Positions 25,377-33,748 are shown, counted from the stretch's first letter. The stretch: 64,000 bases of DNA from an uncultured Opitutia bacterium (GCA_903827245.1 CAIKHO010000007.1:62001-126000), one strand, 5' to 3'. Notes: generated by a model not told the origin, from the sequence alone. Made by a program: numbers and translations.

Positions 25377-26966
25377 ATGAAAGTCCTCGTTGCCGACAAG
25401 ATATCACCCAAGGGAGTTGCCTTTCTGCGCCAGCAGCCGGGCCTAGAGGTCATTGAGGCCTATGGCTCCTCTCCGGAGAAGGTTCTGGAGCTGGTCAAGG
25501 ACGTGCACGCCATTGCGGTCCGCTCCGAGACCAAGATTACGGCCGCCGTGTTCGCCGCGGCACCCCTGCTCAAGGTGGTGGGGCGGGCTGGCGTGGGGGT
25601 CGACAATGTCGACGTTGAGGCCGCGACCGCGCGCGGGGTCATCGTGATGAACACCCCGTCGGGCAACACCATCGCCACCGCCGAGCTGACGTTCACGCAC
25701 ATCCTGTGCGGCGCCCGCCCGGTGCCGCAGGCCGCGGCGTCGATGAAGGCCGGCCAGTGGGACCGCAAGAGTTTCTCGGGCATCGAGCTTTTCCGCAAAA
25801 CCTTGGGCGTCGTTGGCCTCGGTCGCATCGGCGGCGAGGTCGCCAAGCGGGCCCAGGCTTTCGGCATGCGCGTGCTGGCCTATGACCCCTACCTCGCGCC
25901 CAGCCGGGCCAAGGCTATGCAGGTCGAGGGGGTGTCGCTCGACGAGCTCCTGAAGCAGTCGGACTACATCACGGTCCACATGCCCTTGACCGACGACACG
26001 CACTACATGATCGACGAGGCGGCCTTCGAGAAGAGCAAGAAGGGCCTGCGCATCTTCAACTGCGCCCGCGGCGGCATCATCAAGGAGAGCGCACTCATCG
26101 CCGCGCTCAAGTCGGGCAAAGTCGCGGCCGCCGGGCTCGACGTGTACGAGGATGAACCCCTCGCGGTCGACAGCGAGCTGCGCAAGCTGCCCAACGTCAC
26201 GCTCACGCCCCACCTCGGCGCCTCGACCGCCGAGGCTCAGGAGTCGGTCGGCATCGAGATCGCCGAGCAGATCGCCGACGTGCTCAACGGCGGCGTCATC
26301 CGCAACGCGGTCAACGTCCCGTCGATCGACGCGGCGGCGCTCAAGGTTGTCGGGCCGTACCTCGATCTCGGGGCCAAGCTCGGCACCCTGGTCCAGCAGA
26401 TCGCGCCGGCGCAGATCGCCAGCCTTCGCATCACGTACTGGGGCAAGATCGCCGATCTCGACGTCAACGCCGTCACCCGCTCGATCGAGCGGGGTTACCT
26501 GCGCCGCATCAGCGGCGAGGAGGTCAATTTCGTCAACGCCCCCTTCCTCCTCCAGCGGCTCGGCGTGCAGGCCGAGGTGGTCAAGTCCGCGGGCGACTCC
26601 GGCTATACCGAGCTCATGCAGGTCGAGGCGATCGCGCCTGACGGCACCGTGGCCTCGGCCGCCGGCACCCTGATCGGCAAGGGCAACCAGCCGCGCATCG
26701 TCAACATCAACGGCCGCGAGGTCGAGGTGCTGGCCGAGGGCAAGCTGCTCGTCCTCGAAAACGTCGACCAGCCCGGCATGGTGGGCGAGGTCGGCACCAT
26801 CCTCGGCCAGGACAAGGTCAACATCGCCGACATGTCCCTCAGCCGTCTTACGCCCGGCGGCACCGCCTACATGGTGGTGCGGGTCGACCACGAGCCGAGC
26901 GAGGCCGCGCGCAAGATCATCAAGGGACATCCCGCCATCAAGCAGGCCAAGTTCGTGCAACTATGA
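25377..26966 (+). CDS. serA: D-3-phosphoglycerate dehydrogenase
   Basis: 529 residues, the length of the long (type 1) SerA. The ATG at 25377 was preferred over an upstream one because MKVLVADKISPKG is the usual start. It catalyses NAD-dependent oxidation of 3-phosphoglycerate, the first step of serine synthesis. The nucleotide-binding motif is GVVGLGRIGG (about residues 144-153), the catalytic Arg is in FNCARGGII, and the His in LTPHLGAST. These are followed by an ASB-type domain and a C-terminal ACT domain (VLENVDQPGMVGEVGTILG) that binds serine for feedback control. First gene of the amino-acid cluster. Confidence 0.95.
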   Translation: MKVLVADKISPKGVAFLRQQPGLEVIEAYGSSPEKVLELVKDVHAIAVRSETKITAAVFAAAPLLKVVGRAGVGVDNVDVEAATARGVIVMNTPSGNTIATAELTFTHILCGARPVPQAAASMKAGQWDRKSFSGIELFRKTLGVVGLGRIGGEVAKRAQAFGMRVLAYDPYLAPSRAKAMQVEGVSLDELLKQSDYITVHMPLTDDTHYMIDEAAFEKSKKGLRIFNCARGGIIKESALIAALKSGKVAAAGLDVYEDEPLAVDSELRKLPNVTLTPHLGASTAEAQESVGIEIAEQIADVLNGGVIRNAVNVPSIDAAALKVVGPYLDLGAKLGTLVQQIAPAQIASLRITYWGKIADLDVNAVTRSIERGYLRRISGEEVNFVNAPFLLQRLGVQAEVVKSAGDSGYTELMQVEAIAPDGTVASAAGTLIGKGNQPRIVNINGREVEVLAEGKLLVLENVDQPGMVGEVGTILGQDKVNIADMSLSRLTPGGTAYMVVRVDHEPSEAARKIIKGHPAIKQAKFVQL

Positions 26967-26984
26967 GGCACGGAGGATACATTT

Positions 26985-27111
26985 CCCGGGTGGAGCGCGT
27001 TGACCTCAACGCGCTGGGAGTCGTCGCCCGCGTTTATTCGCCGGCGGAGTCGGACTCCTTCGACGGGCTCGGGGCAGCCAACGCGTTGGGGTCAACGCGT
27101 TTCACCCCGGG
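26985..27111. repeat. 127-bp long inverted repeat (family P10, copy 1)
   Basis: Left arm 26985-27017 (cccgggtggagcgcgttgac) is the near reverse complement of right arm 27079-27111 (gtcaacgcgtttcaccccgg). A related copy is at 57128-57240. It is joined end to end with a 23-bp fragment identical to part of the tRNA-Cys gene (27110-27132). Confidence 0.85.
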
Positions 27112-27132
27112 AATTGAACCGGCGCATAGAGC
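27110..27132 (-). repeat. 23-bp tRNA-Cys fragment
   Basis: Exact copy of bases 50450-50472, the T-arm, variable loop and the 3' side of the anticodon stem of the tRNA-Cys gene. No remaining tRNA parts are present. It lies at the edge of a long inverted repeat and 18 bp before plsY. Confidence 0.8.
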
Positions 27133-27150
27133 CTGACGCGTTCCCACCCG

Positions 27151-27840
27151 ATGCTCACGCCGTTGCTGATCGCCGCCATCGCCGGTTATCTGTTGGGCTC
27201 GCTGCCCTTCGGCTACCTCGTGGCGCGCGCGAAGGGCGTGGATATTTTCACGGTCGGCAGCAAGAGTTCCGGTGCGACCAATGTCCGGCGCGTACTGGGC
27301 AGCGGGCCGGGCTACCTGGTGTTCGCGCTGGATGCCCTGAAGGGCGCCTTCGCCGCGGGCTGGCCCTTGGCGGTCGCCCGAGGATGGAGTTCAAGCGGGA
27401 ATTCCTTCGTGGCGGTCAGCACCATGGCCATCGGCGATTTCACCATTTTTGACTATCAGGCCGTCACTGCCATGGGCGTTGCCGGGCTGTTTGGCGCGCT
27501 GGTCGGCCATAGTTTTTCATGCTTCACCAGGTTCAAGGGCGGCAAGGGGGTCGCCACGGGCGCAGGTGGTTTTGCGGTGCTGTTCCCGTGGGGGGCGCTG
27601 ATCGCCCTCACGGCCTTCGCGCTGGTTCTCGCGCTTACGCGCTACGTTTCCCTGGGGTCGATGATCGCGGCCGTGACCCTGCCGGTCTCGGCCTGTCTCC
27701 TCGGCCGTTCGAACCTGATCATTGGCGTTTCCGCGACGGTGGCCCTGTTTGTCGTCCTGCGGCACCGCGCCAACATCACGCGCCTGCTCGCGGGCACGGA
27801 AAATAAAATCGGCCGGAAGCCGGCCGAGGGCAAACCATGA
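27151..27840 (+). CDS. plsY: Glycerol-3-phosphate acyltransferase (acyl-phosphate dependent)
   Basis: 229 residues, polytopic membrane protein. It transfers an acyl group from acyl-phosphate to glycerol-3-phosphate, the first step of phospholipid synthesis. The three family motifs are visible: GYLLGSLPFGYLVAR; SKSSGATNVRRVLG with DALKGAF; and HSFSCFTRFKGGKGVATGAG. It is slightly longer than typical, with a hydrophilic loop (GWSSSGNSFVAVSTM) between membrane segments. Its last codon overlaps the start of hom by ATGA, so the two are translationally coupled although the pathways are unrelated. Confidence 0.94.
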   Translation: MLTPLLIAAIAGYLLGSLPFGYLVARAKGVDIFTVGSKSSGATNVRRVLGSGPGYLVFALDALKGAFAAGWPLAVARGWSSSGNSFVAVSTMAIGDFTIFDYQAVTAMGVAGLFGALVGHSFSCFTRFKGGKGVATGAGGFAVLFPWGALIALTAFALVLALTRYVSLGSMIAAVTLPVSACLLGRSNLIIGVSATVALFVVLRHRANITRLLAGTENKIGRKPAEGKP

Positions 27841-29165
27841 GCACTCGTACCATCAGGATCGGCCTTTGCGGCCTCGGCACGGTGGGGCAGGGGGTGTGGA
27901 AGCACCTCTCGGCCAGCCGGGCACAACTGGAGTCCCGCCTCGGGGTGAAACTCGAGCTGCATCGCGCAGCTGTGCGCGACCTGCGGAAGCGGCGCGCGGT
28001 CAAAATTCCTGCTTCCAAACTGACGGACGACGCCCGAGCGGTGGCCACGGATCCCAAGGTGGACATCGTGTGCGAACTCATCGGCGGCACGGGCCTGGCC
28101 CGCGAGGTCACGCTGGCGGCCCTGGCCCGCGGCAAGATTGTCGTCTCCGCCAACAAGGCGCTGCTCTGCTCGCACGGAGCGGAGATTTTCGCCGCGGCGA
28201 AAAAGGGCGGCGGGCATTTCTTTTTCGAGGCCTCGGTGGCCGGCGGCATCCCGATCATCAAGGCCCTGCGCGAGGGCCTCGTCGCCAACCGTTTCCGGCT
28301 GATCTACGGCATCCTCAACGGCACCTGCAATTACATCCTCACCCGCATGTCGCTCGAGGGCGCGCCCTACGCCTCCATCCTCGCCGAGGCGAAGTCGCTG
28401 GGTTATGCCGAGGCCGACGAGTCCCTCGATGTCGAGGGCTGGGACACCGCGCACAAGGCCAGCATCCTCGCCTTTCTGGCCCATGGGGTCTGGGTGAGGA
28501 CCGACCGGATGATCGTCGAGGGCATCGACCGCGTCACGCCGCTCGACATCCGCACGGCCGCCACGCTCGGCTACGGCATCAAGCTGCTCGCGGTCATCAC
28601 GCGCGACTTTGCGAGCAACGAGCTTTTTGTCCGGGTCCATCCCACGTTGCTGCCGAAGGACAAGGTCCTAGCCAACGTCAACGGCGTCTTCAACGGCATC
28701 GCCGTGTCGGGCGACGTCGTAGGCACCACCACCTACATCGGCCGCGGCGCCGGCCAGGATGCCACCGCCAGCGCGGTGATCAGCGACATCGCCGATGCGG
28801 TTACGCTGCTGACCACGGGCAAGGTCGTCGCCATGGGCGGGGACGCCGCGAGCTTTCAGGGCCGGGCCGGCCGCCGGCTGCGCTTGGCGCCGCCCGAGCA
28901 TGTGGCCGGCCGGTATTACCTGCGCATGACCGTGAAGGACCAGCCCGGTGTGCTGGCCCAGATCGCGCAGATCACCGCGCGCAATCGCCTCAGCATCGCC
29001 AGTGTCATCCAGACCGCGGCCGAGCCGGCCAACGCCGCGTCCCTCATCCTCACGACCCACCAGAGCAACGAGCGGGCCATCCGGGCCACGCTCTCCGCCC
29101 TCGCGCGGCTCAAGAGCGTGCTGGGCAAGCCCCTGCTGCTCCGCATCGGTGATTTCACGGACTGA
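27837..29165 (+). CDS. hom: Homoserine dehydrogenase
   Basis: 442 residues. It reduces aspartate semialdehyde to homoserine, the branch point to threonine and methionine. The N-terminal Rossmann motif is GLCGLGTVGQGVW. The family signature is in EASVAGGIPIIKALREGLVANRF and GILNGTCNYILTRM, with the catalytic Lys in the DVEGWDTAHKASILA block. A C-terminal ACT domain (about residues 360-442, YYLRMTVKDQPGVLAQIAQI) implies allosteric control by threonine. It overlaps plsY by 4 bp and is followed by lysC after an inverted repeat. Confidence 0.95.
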   Translation: MSTRTIRIGLCGLGTVGQGVWKHLSASRAQLESRLGVKLELHRAAVRDLRKRRAVKIPASKLTDDARAVATDPKVDIVCELIGGTGLAREVTLAALARGKIVVSANKALLCSHGAEIFAAAKKGGGHFFFEASVAGGIPIIKALREGLVANRFRLIYGILNGTCNYILTRMSLEGAPYASILAEAKSLGYAEADESLDVEGWDTAHKASILAFLAHGVWVRTDRMIVEGIDRVTPLDIRTAATLGYGIKLLAVITRDFASNELFVRVHPTLLPKDKVLANVNGVFNGIAVSGDVVGTTTYIGRGAGQDATASAVISDIADAVTLLTTGKVVAMGGDAASFQGRAGRRLRLAPPEHVAGRYYLRMTVKDQPGVLAQIAQITARNRLSIASVIQTAAEPANAASLILTTHQSNERAIRATLSALARLKSVLGKPLLLRIGDFTD

Positions 29166-29184
29166 GCATGAATTTGAAGCCTGT

Positions 29185-29281
29185 AGTCCAGAGTCGAGAG
29201 TCGAGAGCCGGGGGCCAGCCGGTCGCCCCGGGCACTGCTGCCCGGCTCCGACTCTCGACTCTCGACTCTCAGCTCTAGACT
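29185..29281. repeat. Long inverted repeat between hom and lysC (family P4)
   Basis: GAGTCGAGAGTCGAGAG on the left is mirrored by CTCTCGACTCTCGACTC on the right around a GC-rich centre (CCGGGGGCCAG...GCCCGGCTCC). The arms contain a direct repeat of GAGTC(GA). It ends 17 bp before the lysC ATG and must be read through if hom and lysC are one transcript. Confidence 0.83.
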
Positions 29282-29298
29282 TTTCTTTCCCCCTTCCC

Positions 29299-30513
29299 AT
29301 GTCCCGCATCGTCCAGAAATACGGTGGCACCTCCGTGGGTGACCCCGCCCGCATCAAGAACGTCGCGGCCCGCATCAAGGCCATCCGCGACCAGGGCCAC
29401 GAGCTGGTCGTGGTCGTTTCCGCCCGGGCCGGCGTGACCAACGAGCTGATCGCCCGGGCCAAGGAGGTCTGCGCCAACCCGAGCGAGCGCGAGATGGACC
29501 AGCTGCTTGCCGTCGGCGAGCAGGAGACCATTGCGCTGACCGCGATGGCGTTGCACGGGGTGGGCGTCGAGGCGGTGAGCTACACCGGCGCCCAGGCCGG
29601 CATCTTCACCGACCGCGTCCACACCAAGGCGAAGATCAAGACGATCAACGCCAAGCCGCTCGAGAAGGACCTCAAGGCGGGCAAGGTCATCATCGTTGCG
29701 GGCTTCCAGGGTATCGACGACGACGGCCATATCACCACGCTCGGTCGCGGCGGCTCGGACCTCACCGCCATCGCGCTGGCGGGGGCGCTGAAGGCGGACA
29801 AGTGCGAGATCTACACCGACGTCGACGGCGTCTACACGGCCGATCCCCGCGTCGTGAAGAACGCGCGCAAGCTCGACGAGATCAGCTACGACGAGATGCT
29901 GGAGCTCGCGTCGTCGGGCTCCAAGGTCATGCAGTCGCGCTCCGTCGAGTTCGCCAAGAAGTACAACGTCGTCTTTGAAGTCCGCTCCTCCTTTAACCAA
30001 AACCCAGGAACCATCGTGAAAGAAGAAGTCGCCTATATGGAAAAAGTCGTCGTCCGCGGCGTCGCCGTGGACAAGGACCAGGCCAAGGTCACGGTCAGCA
30101 ACATCGCCGACCGGCCGGGCTCGGCGGCCAAGGTCTTCCGCGCGCTGGCCGACGCCAGCATCGTGGTCGACATGATCGTCCAGAACGTGGGCCACCAAGG
30201 CGTGGCGAGCCTGACCTTCACGCTGCCGCAGGGCGACACGGACAAGGCGGTGAAAGTGCTGAAGCCGGTGCTGGCCGACATCGGCGGCGAGGTCGCGGTG
30301 CTCGGCAACATCGCCAAGCTCTCGGTGGTCGGCGTCGGCATGAAGACGCACAGCGGCGTGGCCGCGACGCTCTTCCAGGCCCTGGCGGCCGCGGGCGTGA
30401 ACATCGAGCTCATCAGCACGTCCGAGATCAAGATCTCGGTCGTGATCAGCCTCGACCGCGCCGACGAGGCGGCACGCGTGGCGCACAAGGCGTTTGAGCT
30501 CGATCAGGCCTGA
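29299..30513 (+). CDS. lysC: Aspartate kinase
   Basis: 404 residues. The ATG at 29299 begins the signature MSRIVQKYGGTSVGD; earlier in-frame codons run through the inverted repeat. It phosphorylates aspartate, first step to lysine, threonine, methionine and isoleucine. The kinase domain (1-240) includes GRGGSDLTAIALA and YTDVDGVYTADPRVV. Two C-terminal ACT domains (VSNIADRPGSAAKVFRAL; VGVGMKTHSGVAATLFQALA) indicate lysine and/or threonine feedback inhibition, and the monofunctional architecture resembles the alpha chain of the Corynebacterium/Bacillus type. Confidence 0.95.
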   Translation: MSRIVQKYGGTSVGDPARIKNVAARIKAIRDQGHELVVVVSARAGVTNELIARAKEVCANPSEREMDQLLAVGEQETIALTAMALHGVGVEAVSYTGAQAGIFTDRVHTKAKIKTINAKPLEKDLKAGKVIIVAGFQGIDDDGHITTLGRGGSDLTAIALAGALKADKCEIYTDVDGVYTADPRVVKNARKLDEISYDEMLELASSGSKVMQSRSVEFAKKYNVVFEVRSSFNQNPGTIVKEEVAYMEKVVVRGVAVDKDQAKVTVSNIADRPGSAAKVFRALADASIVVDMIVQNVGHQGVASLTFTLPQGDTDKAVKVLKPVLADIGGEVAVLGNIAKLSVVGVGMKTHSGVAATLFQALAAAGVNIELISTSEIKISVVISLDRADEAARVAHKAFELDQA

Positions 30514-30524
30514 GGCAGCATCCG

Positions 30525-30624
30525 ATCTTTCTCTTTCCTCTTTATCTTAATCTTTCTCTCGGCCGGCAGGCTTGATTCGAAGGACCACTGACGAAAGAGA
30601 AGGATAAAGAGGAAAGAGAAAGAT
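30525..30624. repeat. Purine/pyrimidine long inverted repeat upstream of thrC (family P3, copy 1)
   Basis: Left arm 30525-30546 (ATCTTTCTCTTTCCTCTTTA...) is the exact reverse complement of the right arm (...TAAAGAGGAAAGAGAAAGAT). The right arm ends inside the thrC ATG and contains the only Shine-Dalgarno-like purine tract before it. If the hairpin forms in mRNA, the thrC ribosome site is sequestered. Further copies are at 43460-43550 and 54626-54688. Confidence 0.9.
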
Positions 30625-31981
30625 GAAATACATCTCCACCAGAGGCCAGACCCCCGCCCTCGGCTTTTCCGATGCCGTGGCCACCGGGCTCGCGCCCGAC
30701 GGCGGCCTTTACCTGCCGGAATCGCTGCCGGATTTCAGCGGCGACCTGGTGCGGTTTGAGAAGCTCGGATATGCCGAACTCTGCTGCGAGTTCCTGCGCG
30801 TCTTCGCGACCGACATCCCGGCGGAGGAATTGCGGGTGATCATCGCGCAGTCCTACACGCGGTTCGAGGATCCCGCCGTCGCGCCGCTCCGGCGGCTCGG
30901 GAAAAACCTGCATGTGCTCGAGCTCTTCCACGGCCCGACGCTGGCCTTCAAGGATTTCGCCCTGCAGCTCCTCGGCAATCTGTACGAGCGCCAGTGCCGC
31001 GTGCGCGGGGAGTCGATCAATGTGCTCGGCGCCACCTCGGGCGACACCGGGGCGGCCGCCATCTACGGCCTGCTCGGCAAGCCGCGCACCGCGATCTTCA
31101 TCCTTTACCCTGATGGCCGCGTCTCGCCGCTGCAGGAGCGGCAGATGGCCTGCACCGGCGCGGAGAACGTCTTCGCCCTCGCAGTCGACGGGACCTTCGA
31201 TGACGCCCAGAACGCCCTGAAGGACGTCTTTGGCGACCTGGCCTTCCGGGCGCAGCACCATCTGTCCGCGGTCAACTCGATCAACCTCGCGCGGGTGCTG
31301 GCCCAGTGCGTCTACTACCTTTATGCGTGGCTGCGGCTCCCGGCCGCGGAGCGCGGCAACGTCGAGTTCGTCGTGCCGACCGGCAATTTCGGCAACGTGC
31401 TCGCCGGCTGGATGCTCCAGAAAATGGGCGTGCCGATCCGCAGCTTCCGCGTGGCGACGAACCAGAACGACATCCTTTACCGCATGTTCACGACGGGCGA
31501 ATACCGCATCGGCGCCGTGCACCCGAGCCTGGCGCCGTCGATGGACATCCAGGTCGCTTCCAACTTCGAGCGCTTCATTTATTTCACCGTCGGCCGCGAC
31601 CCGGCGAAGGTCCGCGAGGTGATGCAGACGTTCAAGGCCACCGGTGCGTACCGGTTCGCCCATTTCAACCGCGACACGTTCACCGCTTCGCACTGCACCG
31701 ATGCCGAGATCCCCGGCATTATCCAGCGTGTCTACCGGGAGCACGACTACATCGTCGATCCTCACACCGCCTGTGGCTTCCGGGAGCTCGATCCCGCCCG
31801 GGTCAGCGTCGTGCTCGCCACCGCCAGCCCGGCCAAGTTCCCGGACACGATCAAGGCGGCCATCGGGCTTGAGCCGACTCATCCCAGCCTCGAGGCGCTG
31901 AAATCGCGGCCGGTGGTCAAACAGCGGCTGAAGGCCAATCCGGCGGTCATCAAGGGCTTCATCGTGGACCACGCCGTGTGA
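30623..31981 (+). CDS. thrC: Threonine synthase
   Basis: 452 residues. PLP enzyme that converts O-phosphohomoserine to threonine. The N-terminus MKYISTRGQTPALGFSDAVATGLAPDGGLYLPE is typical of the yeast/E. coli-type long ThrC. The PLP lysine is K110 in LAFKDFALQ and the phosphate-binding loop is GATSGDTGAAAIYG. It belongs with hom and lysC upstream; thrB and asd are not in the window. Its start codon and purine-rich ribosome site lie in one arm of the inverted repeat at 30525-30624. Confidence 0.95.
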   Translation: MKYISTRGQTPALGFSDAVATGLAPDGGLYLPESLPDFSGDLVRFEKLGYAELCCEFLRVFATDIPAEELRVIIAQSYTRFEDPAVAPLRRLGKNLHVLELFHGPTLAFKDFALQLLGNLYERQCRVRGESINVLGATSGDTGAAAIYGLLGKPRTAIFILYPDGRVSPLQERQMACTGAENVFALAVDGTFDDAQNALKDVFGDLAFRAQHHLSAVNSINLARVLAQCVYYLYAWLRLPAAERGNVEFVVPTGNFGNVLAGWMLQKMGVPIRSFRVATNQNDILYRMFTTGEYRIGAVHPSLAPSMDIQVASNFERFIYFTVGRDPAKVREVMQTFKATGAYRFAHFNRDTFTASHCTDAEIPGIIQRVYREHDYIVDPHTACGFRELDPARVSVVLATASPAKFPDTIKAAIGLEPTHPSLEALKSRPVVKQRLKANPAVIKGFIVDHAV

Positions 31982-32033
31982 CCGAAAAACAGCATGGACA
32001 TCCGGCGAAACATCGGTTCCTTGCCTCAACAAC

Positions 32034-32105
32034 ATGTCTCTGTTCCCGATCACGGCCATTGCGATTATTAGCGAACCCCAGCCCGGGTCCGGAGACTCGG
32101 CGTAA
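32034..32105 (+). CDS. Isoleucine leader peptide of the cimA attenuator
   Basis: A 23-codon reading frame, ATG to TAA. Its N-terminal half is MSLFPITAIAIIS: four Ile codons within seven (ATC 32049, ATT 32058, 32064, 32067), plus Leu and Thr. The position, 140 bp upstream of the isoleucine-pathway gene cimA and ahead of an intrinsic terminator, is that of a transcription-attenuation leader. A ribosome stalled on the Ile codons would leave 32081-32089 free to form the antiterminator, whereas one that reaches the stop codon would cover it. No strong Shine-Dalgarno sequence is seen. Confidence 0.82.
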   Translation: MSLFPITAIAIISEPQPGSGDSA

Positions 32106-32144
32106 GCGCCACCGCCACGCCGCCAGCCACTGAAGACCCCGGGC
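32081..32144 (+). promoter_or_regulatory. Antiterminator helix of the cimA attenuator
   Basis: GCCCGGGTC (32081-32089) can pair with GACCCCGGGC (32135-32144), nine pairs with one bulged C. The downstream strand is the same sequence that forms the 5' side of the terminator stem, so the two structures exclude each other. The upstream strand begins 12 nt after the last Ile codon, just clear of a stalled ribosome. Confidence 0.75.
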
Positions 32145-32167
32145 CTCAAACCCGGGGTTTTGTTTTT
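32136..32167 (+). terminator. Intrinsic terminator (attenuator) before cimA
   Basis: Perfect stem ACCCCGGG/CCCGGGGT with loop CCTCAAA, followed by TTTGTTTTT. It ends only 6 bp upstream of the cimA start codon, so it controls read-through into cimA rather than ending thrC mRNA. Confidence 0.88.
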
Positions 32168-32173
32168 CCCACC

Positions 32174-33748
32174 ATGAAACTTCCCGCCAAACCGGTCATC
32201 AGGATCTACGACACCACGCTCCGCGATGGAACGCAGGGTGAGGGCATTTCGTTTTCCGTCGCGGACAAGCTGCGCATCGCGGAGAAGCTCGACCAATTCG
32301 GGGTCGACTACATCGAGGGCGGCTTTCCCGGCTCGAATCCGCGCGACATCGCCTTTTTCGCCGAGGCCCGGCAGCTGCGGCTCAAGCACGCCCGGCTCGC
32401 GGCCTTCGGCTCCACGCGGCGCGCGGGGGTGAAGGCCGCCGAGGACGCCCAGCTGCGCACGCTGCTGGAGAGCGGGATGCCCGTGCTGACGATTGTCGGC
32501 AAAACCTGGCTGCTTCACGTCATCGAGATCCTGCGCACCACGGCGGAGGAGAACCTCGCCATGATCGAGGACTCGGTCCGCCATCTCGTCGGGCAGGGCC
32601 GCGAGGTGGTTTACGACGCCGAGCACTTCTTCGATGGCTACAAGGACAACTCCGACTTCGCGCTGCAGACGCTGGCGGCGGCACTGCGGGGCGGCGCCAG
32701 CAACCTCTCGCTCTGCGATACCAATGGCGGGACGCAGGTGGAGGAGTTCAAGGTGATCGTCGGCCGGGCCGTGCAGGAATTCGGCGGCGACAAGGTCGGC
32801 GTGCACTGCCACAACGACAGCGGCCTGGGGGTCGCGCTGTCCCTCGCCGGCATCGAGGCCGGGGCGACGCTCGTGCAGGGCACGGTCAACGGCTACGGCG
32901 AACGCGTGGGCAACGCGAACATGACGACCGTGCTGCCCAACCTCTTCCTGAAAATGGGCCGCACGGCGCACTGCGCGCCGCACCTCGGGCAGCTGCGCGA
33001 CCTGTCACTGTTCTTCGACGAGCTGGCCAACCTGCGGCCGGACCCGAAGGCGCCGTTCGTCGGCCAGTCGGCGTTCGCGCACAAGGGCGGCCTCCACGCC
33101 AACGCGGCCCAGAAGGTCGCGCGCAGCTACGAGCACATCGACCCGGCGCTCGTCGGCAACCACACCCGGGTGCTGGTGTCCGACATGGCCGGCCGCAGCA
33201 GCCTCGCGCTCAAGGCGAAGGAGATGGGTCTGGTGCTCGACGAGAAGCTGCCCGAGATGAAGGGCTTGATCGAGGAACTCAAGGAGCGCGAGTTCCGCGG
33301 CTACGAATACGAGGCGGCCGACGCCTCGTTCAAGCTGCTCGTGGCCCGCTCGCTAGGGCAGCAAAAGAGCTTTTTTGAGGTGGAGAGCTACCGGGTCATC
33401 ATCGAGCGCCATGGCACCGAGCTCTGGGCCGAGGCGACGGTGAAGCTCAAGGTCAACGGCGAGCTGGTCCATACCGTGGCCGAGGAGTCCGGGCCGGTCG
33501 GCGCGCTCGACCAGGCCCTGCGGCGGGCGCTGGAGAAAACCTACCCGCAGTTGCGCGTCATGACGCTGCGCGACTTCAAGGTCCGCATCCTCGACAGCAG
33601 CTCGGGCGCTGGCGCGCGCACGCGCGTGCTTATCGAAAGCGGCGACGGCAAATCCATCTGGGGCACCGTGGGCGTGAGCGACAACATCATCGACGCGAGC
33701 TGGGAAGCCCTGCGCGAGTCGGTGGAATACAAGCTGATGCAGGGGTGA
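32174..33748 (+). CDS. cimA: (R)-citramalate synthase
   Basis: 524 residues. It condenses pyruvate and acetyl-CoA to citramalate, giving 2-oxobutyrate for isoleucine without threonine deaminase. The HMGL-like TIM barrel shows VIRIYDTTLRDGTQGEGISFSV (residues 8-29), EGGFPGSNPRDIAFF, GVHCHNDSGLGVA and VNGYGERVGNANMTT. The C-terminal half carries the LeuA-type allosteric dimer domain. The KAPFVGQSAFAHKGG block separates it from 2-isopropylmalate synthases, which are otherwise the closest alternative. The Ile leader directly upstream independently supports an isoleucine rather than leucine role. Confidence 0.93.
   Translation: MKLPAKPVIRIYDTTLRDGTQGEGISFSVADKLRIAEKLDQFGVDYIEGGFPGSNPRDIAFFAEARQLRLKHARLAAFGSTRRAGVKAAEDAQLRTLLESGMPVLTIVGKTWLLHVIEILRTTAEENLAMIEDSVRHLVGQGREVVYDAEHFFDGYKDNSDFALQTLAAALRGGASNLSLCDTNGGTQVEEFKVIVGRAVQEFGGDKVGVHCHNDSGLGVALSLAGIEAGATLVQGTVNGYGERVGNANMTTVLPNLFLKMGRTAHCAPHLGQLRDLSLFFDELANLRPDPKAPFVGQSAFAHKGGLHANAAQKVARSYEHIDPALVGNHTRVLVSDMAGRSSLALKAKEMGLVLDEKLPEMKGLIEELKEREFRGYEYEAADASFKLLVARSLGQQKSFFEVESYRVIIERHGTELWAEATVKLKVNGELVHTVAEESGPVGALDQALRRALEKTYPQLRVMTLRDFKVRILDSSSGAGARTRVLIESGDGKSIWGTVGVSDNIIDASWEALRESVEYKLMQG

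Noticed and set aside
25162-25380. 72-codon frame overlapping the serA start by 4 bp
   Set aside because: No recognised motif; the overlap is with an A-rich start region and the frame spans what is likely the serA promoter. It could be a leader peptide, but it contains no run of Ser codons or terminator.
30542-32983. 813-codon open frame on the minus strand across thrC, the attenuator and cimA
   Set aside because: It is antisense to two clearly recognised genes, has biased Arg/Gly/Val/Asp composition typical of GC-rich shadow frames, and shows no family motifs.
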